From an uncultured Roseibium sp. (GTDB taxonomy: Bacteria > Pseudomonadota > Alphaproteobacteria > Rhizobiales > Stappiaceae): 64,000 bases of DNA. Location: NCBI RefSeq assembly GCF_947494555.1, contig NZ_CANLVF010000001.1, forward strand, positions 1,798,001 to 1,862,000, given 5' to 3'. This document shows positions 19,580 through 27,570 of this stretch, piece by piece; position 1 is the first letter of the stretch; every line of letters begins with the position of its first letter. A model generated the notes under the pieces. It made no database searches and was not told the origin of the DNA. It saw only the letters and a program-made list of their open reading frames with translations. The position numbers and the translations under genes are program-made.

Positions 19580-20173
19580 TCAGTCAGAAACGTGCTCGAG
19601 CGTGATTGTGTTTACCGCGCGAGTTCGAGTTTCGGATGTGAAGGATTCCGGTATGTCGGTGCAGTTGTCGACAGGGCGGCCGTAGGAAAGGATGAGTTCG
19701 GCGTTGCCGTCTTCTGATGCAATGAGATGCTGCGTCAGATAGAAAGGAAGCCGGATGTCGAAGCCCCGTTCTGTGACGAACTGGGCCTCTGGGTTGTCCG
19801 CCAGAGACAGGGCTGCCTCTGCCGGGATGCATTGCTCTTGCAAGCCAAAAGGTATGCCGTCGATCAGTCCTTGAGGAAGATGGTCATAGGTTAGGATACC
19901 ATTTTCCGCTTCCAGTCGTTCAGCGTGGATCAGGATTATGTCTGATCCGTCTGCAAAGGCGGCAAATGACACCTGGAACATGCGGCCATTGCTTTCCTGG
20001 CGATGATGCAGCTCTCCGAGGGGGCGAAATGTTTCGCCGATCGTGATGTGGAAAGCAGCCTCGTGTGTCGTCGTGACCGTGTTGTCATGACGATCGACGT
20101 AGTCAAAATCAGCTGCGTTGGCTTGGATAGAAACAAACATCAACGCGGCAAACATGAAGGCCTCGAGCAACAC
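19580..20173 (-). CDS. Secreted protein, unknown, downstream of the propeller protein
   Basis: A 197-residue protein with a signal peptide (MLLEAFMFAALMFVSIQANA, cleavage before ADFDY). GTG 20171-20173 is chosen because AAAGGA lies at a good distance; an upstream in-frame extension is Arg/Gln/Pro-rich and unlikely. The mature part is beta-rich with two Cys and has no known domain. The gene begins 86 bp after the BNR-repeat membrane protein gene ends on the same strand, so the pair probably form a transcription unit, and the product may act in the periplasm with the propeller domain (inference). Confidence 0.65.
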   Translation of the reverse strand: MLLEAFMFAALMFVSIQANAADFDYVDRHDNTVTTTHEAAFHITIGETFRPLGELHHRQESNGRMFQVSFAAFADGSDIILIHAERLEAENGILTYDHLPQGLIDGIPFGLQEQCIPAEAALSLADNPEAQFVTERGFDIRLPFYLTQHLIASEDGNAELILSYGRPVDNCTDIPESFTSETRTRAVNTITLEHVSD

Positions 20174-20259
20174 GTGCCTGGTTCCTTTAGCCTCGTCAAA
20201 CAAACGAGACGTGCTGCAGGTTTGTTTTCCTCGGTTCCGTGGTTGGCAAGCCTTTGGCA

Positions 20260-22542
20260 TCACTTTCTGGAAAGAATTGCTTTTGCCATTTCGATGGCCT
20301 GGTCGGTTGGGGTGTTGCTTTTGCCGAATTCGACTTTGTCGGCGCCGAGGGTTTGGCCGAGGTTGGCGAGGGTTTCTGGCGTCCATTCATCGTCGTTCTG
20401 GACAAGTTCCAGGGCGTCGGCGCGCGCGTGATAGAAGCCGGCGAGCCTTACGTTGTAGCGATAGAGGCCCCCAAGGGTGGCGAGCAGGAAAAGCAGCAGG
20501 ATCGCTTGCGGTGCGCGTTGACTGAGGATCTGCCAGGCGTTCTGGGTTTCGGCCTGGCGCAGAGCGATGTAGGCATCAGAGCAGGCGGTAGTGACATCTA
20601 CATTGGTGCGCTCTGAGGTCTCTTTTGTTGTGGCGCCATCGGTTGCTTCCACCTTCTCAAAGTTGGATTTTTCAGTGCTGGCGGCGCCTTCCCGGCAGAC
20701 TTTCAAAAAGCTCGCAAAATCATCGCGTCTCTGTTCTAGTGAAAAGCCACCTGACGCGATCTGGTCCGCGGCTGCTTGTGCGCGTTTGAGCTGTGCTTCT
20801 TGCGCAAGTCTTTCCTCGATCGGGGCTGCGGTATCAATTTTGTTTATTTGTGTGGGTACTTTGAAGGAATCAGCAACATGGTCCGGCAATTCGTCGATCA
20901 ATTCGCGCATCTTTGCATCGCCCAAGTAACCGGCATCAATATTCTCGGTGGCGAGTTTTTGCTTATACCTGTCGTCAATCAAAACGACCGTGCCTTTGTG
21001 TCCGAATGCTATCAGTGCTTGTTCACCTGGCAGCACTCGGAGATCAAATAGTTCCAGGGTCAATCCGGGTTTACTTGTCTGCCACGTGTTCCCACCATCA
21101 GTGGAGCGCGCGATTATCCCTGTGTTTTCAGCTTCTAAAAAACCCAGCGCGAACAGCGTTTGCCCATCACGGAGTTTTCGGACCCTATAGAGGTAGGCAG
21201 GAAAACCGATCTTTTGCGTCTGCCATGTGTTCCCGCTATCGGTTGAGCGAGTTATCGTCCCAGGGCTACTCGGGGCGATCAATGTATGTCCATCATTCAG
21301 CACTAGAAACTCAGCCGGGGCCCCTGCCGCCCCGATACTGCTCTCACGCACCTGCCATGTGTCGCCTCCATCGATTGAACGCACTATTGTGCCGAACGAA
21401 CTTATCGCGATCAACGTTTGCCCATCAGGAAGCACTTCAAGAGCTTCTAGTGGCGTAATTATCCCACTCTCGCGCGCGAGCCACGTTTTTCCACCATCGG
21501 TTGAGCGCGTAATTACGCCTTGACCTTCTCGTAGGTTTCCACCGACCGCGACTAGTGTCTGCCCGTCTTTCAGAACTCGGAGATCTCTAAGGTTTCCCAT
21601 TACTCCGCTCTCACGTGCCTGCCAGGTGTTCCCGCCATCGGTAGAGAGCGTGATTACTCCTCCCATAAAACTTAGGCGGTCTCCTCCCACTGCGACCAGC
21701 GTTTGTCCGTTGTGCAGCACGCCGAGCGCTAGTAAGGACTCAGTGACACCACTCTCACGTACTTGCCATGTGTCCCCACCATCGGTGGAACGCGTAATTG
21801 CACCGCTACTTCCTATTGCGATCAATGTTTTATTATCAGGGAGAATTTGGAGCTTAAGAAGGTTCTCCACGACTCCACTCGCGCGCGCTTGCCATGTGTC
21901 TCCACCATCGGTTGAGCGCGAAATTACGCCGCCGTTTCCTATTCCGACCAGTGTCTTTTCAATGGGGATTACTTTTAGATCATTTAGGTATTCTACTACT
22001 CCACTTTCACGTACCTGCCATGTGTCTCCGCCATCGGTTGAGCGTGTGATCACTCCTGTACCATCTTCAATGTTTCCACCCACTGCGACCAATGTTTGAC
22101 CATCTTCTGAAACTTGAAGGTGCGTTAACACTCCGGCGACACCGCTTTCGCGTTGCGTTCCGATCCAACTCAATTGATTCAAAAGTGCGTCCCACTCAGC
22201 GTTTCTAGCCCGGTCCATGTCGAGAAGCTGCGTTTCCAATAAGTTAGCTTCAGCTAAGTAAGCACGTCGCTCACCATCTTGGATCTGTTGCCAGAGCGGC
22301 ACGCCAACATAGTAGCCGAGACCAAAGAAGATCGTGACGATGAGCGCGCCCATGAGCCAGGACGCAAACTTGTCAGCCCGAAATGCGCGGCTTCTCTGTT
22401 TCAGGATGAGAGGACCCAACGGTCCTTGGGCGGCTGTCCAGTCTGCGTCGCTCGAGGCTTTCTGCCAGATCTTGCGCTGTTTGGCCGTCGGCAGATCGCC
22501 GAACCGCGGCGGGTGCATATTGTTGTTCGTAGTCAAAACCAA
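20260..22542 (-). CDS. Two-TM membrane protein with eight BNR/Asp-box repeats
   Basis: A 760-residue product. Cytoplasmic N-terminus of about 60 residues, TM1 (LMGALIVTIFFGLGYYVGV), a short coiled coil, then eight Asp-box repeats (RSTDGGDTW and variants such as LSTDGGNTW) about 43-50 residues apart, typical of sialidase/Vps10-type beta-propellers. A charged helical region with three Cys follows, then TM2 (AILLLFLLATLGGLY), and a tail with YRYNVRLAGFYHARADA. The architecture and tail match the 13617-15698 protein. The Asp-box DNA is itself repetitive, so unequal crossing-over could change blade number. TTG 22542 and ATG 22518 are both possible starts. No function is known. Confidence 0.78.
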   Translation of the reverse strand: MVLTTNNNMHPPRFGDLPTAKQRKIWQKASSDADWTAAQGPLGPLILKQRSRAFRADKFASWLMGALIVTIFFGLGYYVGVPLWQQIQDGERRAYLAEANLLETQLLDMDRARNAEWDALLNQLSWIGTQRESGVAGVLTHLQVSEDGQTLVAVGGNIEDGTGVITRSTDGGDTWQVRESGVVEYLNDLKVIPIEKTLVGIGNGGVISRSTDGGDTWQARASGVVENLLKLQILPDNKTLIAIGSSGAITRSTDGGDTWQVRESGVTESLLALGVLHNGQTLVAVGGDRLSFMGGVITLSTDGGNTWQARESGVMGNLRDLRVLKDGQTLVAVGGNLREGQGVITRSTDGGKTWLARESGIITPLEALEVLPDGQTLIAISSFGTIVRSIDGGDTWQVRESSIGAAGAPAEFLVLNDGHTLIAPSSPGTITRSTDSGNTWQTQKIGFPAYLYRVRKLRDGQTLFALGFLEAENTGIIARSTDGGNTWQTSKPGLTLELFDLRVLPGEQALIAFGHKGTVVLIDDRYKQKLATENIDAGYLGDAKMRELIDELPDHVADSFKVPTQINKIDTAAPIEERLAQEAQLKRAQAAADQIASGGFSLEQRRDDFASFLKVCREGAASTEKSNFEKVEATDGATTKETSERTNVDVTTACSDAYIALRQAETQNAWQILSQRAPQAILLLFLLATLGGLYRYNVRLAGFYHARADALELVQNDDEWTPETLANLGQTLGADKVEFGKSNTPTDQAIEMAKAILSRK

Positions 22543-22738
22543 CGCCCCGTTTGGTTGTAAAATTGCCTACGCCGTGAGTAGATCCAAAAGCCACCAAAGC
22601 CTTATGAAAAAAATCTCTAGTGACATTTGGGCGAATTGAGAAATTAGGCTTTAAACAATCTTTGATGTTACATTCAGTTTCAAATTATATTGCCAGAATT
22701 TCAAGCCAATACAACAGCGCAGTGCTGACCGGTAGAAC

Positions 22739-22975
22739 CTAGCGGCTGTTGCGGGACCGATTCCTCGCCCTGACCCGCGACATGGCATCGTCGTTGGCGA
22801 GGAGGTCGTCGCGGATCTGTTCCAGACGGATGTAGGCCGGTAGCAGGTTGGGGCGGGGGCCGTCGATGAGGGCGGCCAGGATGTCGAGCGCGCGATCGAC
22901 ATTCTCGATGGTCAGGATGTCTTCCCGGCTTTTTTCTCGTTCGTCCTGGAACACCTGGGCGCGCATGGGAGCCAT
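22739..22975 (-). CDS. Small hypothetical protein
   Basis: A 78-residue, highly charged, mostly helical protein (NVDRALDILAALIDGP, then RLEQIRDDLL). ATG 22973-22975 is preceded by AAGGGA at a short distance. No domain is recognised. It lies upstream of, and on the same strand as, the propeller-protein gene, with about 200 bp between them. It is probably a phage-type accessory gene. Confidence 0.5.
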   Translation of the reverse strand: MAPMRAQVFQDEREKSREDILTIENVDRALDILAALIDGPRPNLLPAYIRLEQIRDDLLANDDAMSRVRARNRSRNSR

Positions 22976-23061
22976 TCAATCCCTTGCAGCGGTAGAAAAG
23001 CCCGTGAGCCGGAGATTGGCGCGCGCGCGGGCGTGGCAGCTAGAGGGCTGTTTGTGAGCGC

Positions 23062-23352
23062 TCAAAGAACTGACCCCCGAACAACCCAGAAAAGAACCTC
23101 GCCGACAGCGATGCCGGCGGCGAGGCCAAGGGGCAGACGTTTTGCCAGGGCATCAGCCTGCACGAGAGATTTCCTGGTTTTCTGAGGGGAAGTTGGTTTT
23201 GATGTCTCCGGCCATTCGCCGAAGCTTTGGTGTGCAGAGCCTTTACCGCTTTTTTCGACGTTCCAGAAAACGGCTGCGACGCAGGCCGCGGCGATTGTCA
23301 TGCAGGCAAACGGGGCTGTGCCGGTCACAAAGGCAATGAGCTGCTCGGTCAT
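23062..23352 (-). CDS. Small two-TM membrane protein
   Basis: A 96-residue product with two hydrophobic helices (about residues 3-30, FACMTIAAACVAAVFW, and 72-92, LGLAAGIAVGEVLFWVV) joined by a hydrophilic Ser/Lys-rich segment. Its ATG overlaps the stop codon of the preceding gene (ATGA at 23349-23352), so the two are translationally coupled. No family is recognised. Confidence 0.6.
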   Translation of the reverse strand: MTEQLIAFVTGTAPFACMTIAAACVAAVFWNVEKSGKGSAHQSFGEWPETSKPTSPQKTRKSLVQADALAKRLPLGLAAGIAVGEVLFWVVRGSVL

Positions 23353-23795
23353 GTGACGTTCGCCTTTGGAGTCTCAGGTGCCGTTTCGGCGAGCTGTGCT
23401 GCGTGCTCATCAACCGGGGCAGGGCCGGTGACTGTCTTGCCGCTTTTTGCGAGTGCCTCGGCGATCGCTGCCAGGGCTTCGGGCTTGCCGTAGATGACGT
23501 GGTCTTCTTCTTGGCCGGAAACGTGCAGGCAGAGGCTCTGGACCTTCTGGCCGCTGACGACTTCCTCGCTGCCATCGTCATGGGTGACGATCAGGGCGCG
23601 AGTCGGGCTTTTGGCGCTTTGATAGAACCGGATCTGCGCTGCCAGGCTCTCCATGCATTTTTCGAAGGAGTCGAGCAGGATCTCGACGTGCCAGATCCTG
23701 TCGTCGGCCGGCAGGTGCTTGTTCTCGTTGAACCAGGCAATGCCCTTTTTCAGCATCTTGAAGGAAGAAACGGTGTTTCGGATGCTGGCGGTCAT
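23349..23795 (-). CDS. Hypothetical protein coupled to a small membrane protein
   Basis: A 148-residue soluble protein. The N-terminal half is helical (FKMLKKGIAWFNENKHL), the middle is beta-rich (ALIVTHDDGSEEVVSGQKV) and the C-terminus is Ala/Pro-rich and disordered-looking. ATG 23793-23795 is preferred; a longer in-frame version from 23909 would reach into a region near a palindromic operator candidate. Nothing identifies a function. Confidence 0.55.
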   Translation of the reverse strand: MTASIRNTVSSFKMLKKGIAWFNENKHLPADDRIWHVEILLDSFEKCMESLAAQIRFYQSAKSPTRALIVTHDDGSEEVVSGQKVQSLCLHVSGQEEDHVIYGKPEALAAIAEALAKSGKTVTGPAPVDEHAAQLAETAPETPKANVT

Positions 23796-23929
23796 TTGTT
23801 GTGAGCCTGTTCGGTTTCGTCTTTGAATAGACGCTAACAAGCCAGACGCTGGTTCCGAAATGGAATTGAAACTGAAATTTTCGGCGAGGATATACATGCT
23901 GGTGGACACTTACAGTTCCATATCATTCA

Positions 23930-23945
23930 CTTTCATTAATGAAAG
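23930..23945. promoter_or_regulatory. Perfect 16-bp palindrome between divergent genes
   Basis: CTTTCATTAATGAAAG is a perfect palindrome in the divergent gap between the 23349-23795 and 24042-24752 genes. It uses the half-site CTTTCA/TGAAAG that also forms the palindrome at the repressor/Cro junction (25933-25949), though with the halves in the opposite order. It may be an operator of the element's repressor. Confidence 0.45.
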
Positions 23946-24041
23946 CATAACTTACAATTAAATGCAATTCCGAAAGTTGACCTGTCTTGCGCGTGCTTGA
24001 GTCGCCTGTGAATATGCCGCCACTCAGGTGGGGTGATTTGG

Positions 24042-24752
24042 ATGGAAATCGATAGGCTTACGGTGAGCCGAGTCATTGAGCGGCTATACGAACGGGCGCG
24101 TCAAAAGGGTATTTGGCTGGAACAGCGCCGCGATTTCAAAGTGCTTGAAACTCTGCTTGAGGGTATTCCGGACAAACAACTCACGGAGCATTTCCGAACC
24201 AGTCTCAACACCTATACGCCGCCGCAAGCCTTTTGGCTCGGCGGCTACAATTCAGCTGGCGATCTGGTTGCGGTGGCCGCTGCCAGGTTGGACGAGCTTG
24301 GATCCTGGACGCTTGAACGCTATTGGCGTGAGTATTGGTCGCGCTGTTACCCGCACTCAGATCACAGGCAGGCGGAGTTGGCCCCGAAACAATACCGGTT
24401 TGCAAAAGGCATTAGCGGGAGTGTTGTCTACTTTGGAGACATGTGGGTTTCGAAAGGTCATCCGGAAACTCAAGTATCCGACCCGTTCGCAAAAACACTT
24501 CAGCTTCTGGCATTGCTCGAGTGGAAATTTGACTGGTGTTACGCCTGGGGACGGCCGAAGTTTCTGCAAAGAGGTTTTGCTGAAAAGTGCGGCTTTGCCA
24601 AAACAGGGCCGGGCATCAACTGGTTGCGTGCTCCATCAACAATTGATGCCGATCTGAAAGTGATGGCGAATTCTCACGAGGACCTTTTGGATCTGGTGGA
24701 CCTTTTAGCTTCTGAGCTTCTCGGAGGATCGAGTAGCAATAAATCCACCTGA
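24042..24752 (+). CDS. Hypothetical protein, possibly GNAT-like
   Basis: A 236-residue product. The second half (SGSVVYFGDMWVSKGHPET, then a helix LLALLEWKFDW, then FLQRGFAEKCGFAKTGPG) resembles an acyltransferase strand-helix-strand pattern, with the CGF region where GNAT proteins often have their last helix, but no clear acetyl-CoA loop is visible. AGGTGG at 24026-24031 precedes ATG 24042. Its 3' end overlaps the convergent 24616-25191 gene by 137 bp. Expressed apart from the CI operon, probably from the promoter near the 23930 palindrome. Confidence 0.55.
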   Translation: MEIDRLTVSRVIERLYERARQKGIWLEQRRDFKVLETLLEGIPDKQLTEHFRTSLNTYTPPQAFWLGGYNSAGDLVAVAAARLDELGSWTLERYWREYWSRCYPHSDHRQAELAPKQYRFAKGISGSVVYFGDMWVSKGHPETQVSDPFAKTLQLLALLEWKFDWCYAWGRPKFLQRGFAEKCGFAKTGPGINWLRAPSTIDADLKVMANSHEDLLDLVDLLASELLGGSSSNKST

Positions 24753-25191
24753 GCCCGCCCGGTGCAGTGAAGGGGAGCAGGATTCGCTCTGTTTTCAACC
24801 ACTGGAGGCCACCCGGTAAAAGGTAGACGCTGCCGATGACGTCGTAACGCGGCTCGCCTTTGGACGCTTCCACGTATGACAGTCGGACAAGGTTTCGGTA
24901 TTGGGGTTCTATCTCGAGCTTTGGCTGCGGCACTTTGGGATCCGCCGCATGCGGCAGAAGTTTCGCAAACAGGCTCTCGGTGCCAACATGAATGATATCC
25001 GGACTGTCTGTCGGTTCGTGGACGGTCTTCAGGATTACGAGTTGAGGCAGGTATTCCACGATCGGCGACGTCTCGTCCGGCATCTTGCCGTCCGTGTCGC
25101 GCCAGAGACGGTATAAAAATGCCGCAATACCGTCCGCGCTGCCACGCATCAGGTCATCAACGGGAAGGTTTTTGACATAGTTTTCGATCAT
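24616..25191 (-). CDS. Hypothetical protein (PAS-like region) in the repressor operon
   Basis: A 191-residue product with a helical N-terminus (MIENYVKNLPVDDLMRGSAD) and a beta-rich central part (LVRLSYVEASKGEPRYDVIG, then GGLRWIYCYSIL) that resembles the PAS-like bacterial domains of Rhizobiales proteins, without a recognisable ligand site. Its start overlaps the preceding 78-residue gene by 4 bp, so the two are co-transcribed. The last 45 codons overlap the convergent gene on the other strand; either both ends are real or one annotation runs long. Confidence 0.55.
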   Translation of the reverse strand: MIENYVKNLPVDDLMRGSADGIAAFLYRLWRDTDGKMPDETSPIVEYLPQLVILKTVHEPTDSPDIIHVGTESLFAKLLPHAADPKVPQPKLEIEPQYRNLVRLSYVEASKGEPRYDVIGSVYLLPGGLQWLKTERILLPFTAPGGLRWIYCYSILREAQKLKGPPDPKGPRENSPSLSDRHQLLMEHATS

Positions 25192-25424
25192 TGCAGCGTG
25201 GTTGGTCGATCTTCTGACACCAGATCCTCACCGGTTGCCATAGATGCTTCGAGAATTCTGTGTCTGATGAGAATTGTCAGCTCGTCACGTTCGTCTCGCG
25301 CGAGTTTTTCAATTCGGGAATGGCCGAACAATACCTGGCAGTAAGCAACTGCGGCTAGTATGGCGCCATGTTTGCGGAGAATTTCAAGGACTTCATCTAA
25401 CTTGTCGCTGCGGTCGTCTGGCAC
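25188..25424 (-). CDS. Small hypothetical protein in the repressor operon
   Basis: A 78-residue helical protein with an acidic N-terminus (MPDDRSDKLDEVLEILRKHG) and a central hydrophobic segment around AILAAVAYCQVLFG. It lies 20 bp downstream of the CI-like repressor gene and overlaps the next gene (ATGA), forming a three-gene lysogenic operon. No domain is recognised. Confidence 0.6.
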   Translation of the reverse strand: MPDDRSDKLDEVLEILRKHGAILAAVAYCQVLFGHSRIEKLARDERDELTILIRHRILEASMATGEDLVSEDRPTTLQ

Positions 25425-25444
25425 TGGGGCGATCCCTCAAGAAA

Positions 25445-25933
25445 TCAGTGCTCTTCTTCGGAGCCTTTTTCAAATTGTGTTTTCCGAGTTAACAACTCAT
25501 TGTAGTATTTTTCAACCAGATAGTTAAAATCCTCAAACGACGCAAGCCCGCCAAGCTGGGTCTGTTCGAAGTTCCGCGCCATGTCGTGTGCGACCTGAAA
25601 AAGCGTCCGGTCCAGTTTCTTTCCGGGTTTCGCATTTTGGTTTGCCGGCTGAAACCTGTCGTCGTCAAACGGATCGCCTTTCCCGGACAATAGCCAGTCC
25701 AGGCTGCAGCCGAACACGTTCGCGATCTGCTGCAGGTTCTTCTGCGTGATTCCCTTGTCCTGTTCCCAGTTACCCACAGCGCCGCGCGACAGTGAAATTC
25801 TGTCAGCGAATTCCGCCTGTGTGAGGCCTAAAGCCTTGCGTATGTGTCGAATTCTGTCACCGGTCGTGTCCATACCGGACATCATGCCGCGCTTTTTGAA
25901 AGAGGTCGATGAAATTATAGCTTGAATAGTCAT
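25445..25933 (-). CDS. CI-like phage repressor (XRE HTH)
   Basis: A 162-residue regulator with an XRE helix-turn-helix at about residues 25-85 (RIRHIRKALGLTQAEFADRI, then SRGAVGNWEQDKG). The C-terminal part is helical with no peptidase motif, so it is not a LexA-type self-cleaving repressor. Its start codon abuts a perfect 17-bp palindrome in the 26-bp gap to the divergent Cro-like gene; internal Met codons (17, 18, 21) are alternative starts that would free the operator. It should maintain lysogeny by repressing the rightward early operon and itself. Confidence 0.85.
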   Translation of the reverse strand: MTIQAIISSTSFKKRGMMSGMDTTGDRIRHIRKALGLTQAEFADRISLSRGAVGNWEQDKGITQKNLQQIANVFGCSLDWLLSGKGDPFDDDRFQPANQNAKPGKKLDRTLFQVAHDMARNFEQTQLGGLASFEDFNYLVEKYYNELLTRKTQFEKGSEEEH

Positions 25934-25949
25934 GAAAGTAATGCTTTCA
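25933..25949. promoter_or_regulatory. Operator candidate in the CI/Cro gap
   Basis: TGAAAGTAATGCTTTCA is a perfect inverted repeat (6-bp arms, 5-bp centre) located between, and partly overlapping, the divergent repressor and Cro-like starts. Its position is that expected for the main operator of the lysogeny switch. Confidence 0.65.
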
Positions 25950-25959
25950 ATCTGTCATT

Positions 25960-26229
25960 ATGGAAAGTGAATCTCAACTTGGTCTTGCGACTGTCCTGAG
26001 TGTTTGTAACGGCCCTTCGTCGCTATCGAGAAAACTCGGAGGGCACCCGACACCGCAAGCCATTTCACAGTGGAACCGCGTACCTGCGGAGCGTGTACCG
26101 GAGATTTCCAATGTGACAGGTGTTCCTCGCCATGTAATCCGTCCTGACCTTTATCAGGTACCATCATTAGCTAGAGAACAAAGCTCGTCATCCCCACAAA
26201 CCTCAAAAAATGTGGGGGTGGATCCATGA
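25960..26229 (+). CDS. Cro/YdaS-like DNA-binding protein
   Basis: An 89-residue helix-turn-helix protein of the YdaS/Cro group: LSRKLGGHPTPQAISQWNRVPAERV, then EISNVTGVPRHVIRPDLY, the usual PQAISQW...RC/RV pattern, with a Ser-rich tail. It is divergent from the CI-like gene and overlaps the following CII-like gene (ATGA). It likely switches the element into the lytic or excisive programme. The start ATG 25960 lies 10 bp from the operator palindrome, so binding would directly block its own expression. Confidence 0.8.
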   Translation: MESESQLGLATVLSVCNGPSSLSRKLGGHPTPQAISQWNRVPAERVPEISNVTGVPRHVIRPDLYQVPSLAREQSSSSPQTSKNVGVDP

Positions 26230-26771
26230 CCGGGTTTGGTGGTGGGGCTGATCCCATCCGGCAGATGCTGAAGGTGTCAACGCATCGAAGTGTCAAGCAG
26301 GCGGGCGGTCTGGATGCCTTTGCCGATATTACCCGCGTTGGCCGCAAGACGCTAAATGACTATTCCAACACGGGCAACGATCGGCATCGCGAGACGTTCA
26401 TGCCGGTTGATGTGCTGGCAGACCTGATCCTAGATGTGAAGGAGCGGGGCGAAGTGCCGCCCTTGCTGATTGTTCTTTGTGAGCTGGCGGGCGGCACCTT
26501 CGTGCGCGTTCCGGAACCGGACAAGACCAAAACAGCGCCGCAGCTTGAGCTCGCCGCGCTTGGGGCCCGGCACTGGTCGTTTCCCAGCCTGATCAGCCGC
26601 TACATGGCCGATGAGATCGGGTCCGATGATTTCGCCAGGGAAGCGCTGCCGCTGGTGACCCAGCTTCTGAACGATCTTTCTCAATTGAAACAGCAACTCT
26701 TGAGCGTCGATCGGGATCTCGGATCTGCGTCCGGGACGGCGGCGGGGATCAGAACGAGGGCAGGGGAATGA
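26226..26771 (+). CDS. Phage regulatory protein, CII-like
   Basis: A 181-residue protein resembling the phage CII/CP76 group: an N-terminal helical DNA-binding part (SVKQAGGLDAFADITRVGRK, then TLNDYSN), the motif DRHRETFMPVDVLADL, and a long C-terminal helix (QLLNDLSQLKQQLL). It sits directly after the Cro-like gene with a start-stop overlap, as cII follows cro in lambdoid phages. It likely activates or modulates early promoters; its exact target is unknown. Confidence 0.65.
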   Translation: MTGFGGGADPIRQMLKVSTHRSVKQAGGLDAFADITRVGRKTLNDYSNTGNDRHRETFMPVDVLADLILDVKERGEVPPLLIVLCELAGGTFVRVPEPDKTKTAPQLELAALGARHWSFPSLISRYMADEIGSDDFAREALPLVTQLLNDLSQLKQQLLSVDRDLGSASGTAAGIRTRAGE

Positions 26772-27010
26772 CCCGGCGCCTTCATGACTATTCCCCTCAC
26801 GAACTCACTGGCATGGCGTCGCGGCTGAAGGTGCTGGCGGCGAACAAGAGAAGCTGCGCGGACATTTCGGAAAAGGTGGCGCTCGCCGGAAACGGGTTTT
26901 CCAACGCGCCGGCGGTGGCGCGCGGCTATCGCCAGGACGCGGCCATGCTGGACGCCGTTGCCGGTCTTCTCACCCAGATCTCCAAAACACGAACAGGAGC
27001 CGGCCAATGA
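26768..27010 (+). CDS. Small early phage protein
   Basis: An 80-residue helical, basic protein (YSPHELTGMASRLKVLAANK). Coupled by 4-bp overlaps to both neighbours (26768-26771 and 27007-27010), so it is a firm part of the early operon. No domain is recognised. Confidence 0.65.
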   Translation: MTRRLHDYSPHELTGMASRLKVLAANKRSCADISEKVALAGNGFSNAPAVARGYRQDAAMLDAVAGLLTQISKTRTGAGQ

Positions 27011-27570
27011 TCAAGCGGCTGTGGAGCAAATTGTCTTCAGCGGAAAAGGCGGAGGTGTGCCGGCCGCTTGCGGCCGAGGGCCTGAGCGGGGCGGAGATGG
27101 CGGCGCGCATTTCGGTTTTGTACGGGCGGGTGTCGCGCAACGCGGTGATCGGCGCGTGTAACCGGAACGGCATTTTTCTCGGCAAATCGATCCAGGGGAG
27201 GCGGGCCAAAGCACCTGCATCCAAACCGGCCGCGAAGGCCAAAGGCTCACCCAAAGGTGCGCGCAAGGCGGCAACAGCACCCCGAAGAACCTATCCGCAG
27301 CGGGTGAGCCTTGCAGCCGCGGCCGGGATGAGCCGGGAGGAGCGGGCAGAGCTCAGCGAGAGCAGCACGCGGCCGGAGGGGCCGGTTGCCTTTGCCGAGC
27401 TTGGGCCCCGGTCCTGCCGCTGGCCGGTCTGGGGCTTTGACGAGACAACGGAAAAGGGCGGGTTTTACTGCGGCGCGGCCTGTTCAGCTGATGCTGCCTA
27501 TTGCCCGGCGCACAGCCGCCTTGCCTATGCCGCGCCGGAGCTTGTTCTCAGTGAAGACGAGGCCGCGTGA
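27007..27570 (+). CDS. GcrA-family cell-cycle regulator
   Basis: A 187-residue member of the GcrA family, which binds RNA polymerase sigma-70 domain 2 and activates promoters carrying m6A-methylated GANTC sites. The N-terminal DNA-binding helices (WSKLSSAEKAEVCRPLAAEG, then SRNAVIGACNRNGI) are followed by a Lys/Ala-rich linker. The C-terminal sigma-interacting domain has the hallmark CRWPVWGF, then FYCGA and YCPAHSRLAY. The next gene is an adenine methyltransferase, so the pair could redirect methylation-dependent host transcription (inference). Start and stop overlap both neighbours. Confidence 0.9.
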   Translation: MIKRLWSKLSSAEKAEVCRPLAAEGLSGAEMAARISVLYGRVSRNAVIGACNRNGIFLGKSIQGRRAKAPASKPAAKAKGSPKGARKAATAPRRTYPQRVSLAAAAGMSREERAELSESSTRPEGPVAFAELGPRSCRWPVWGFDETTEKGGFYCGAACSADAAYCPAHSRLAYAAPELVLSEDEAA

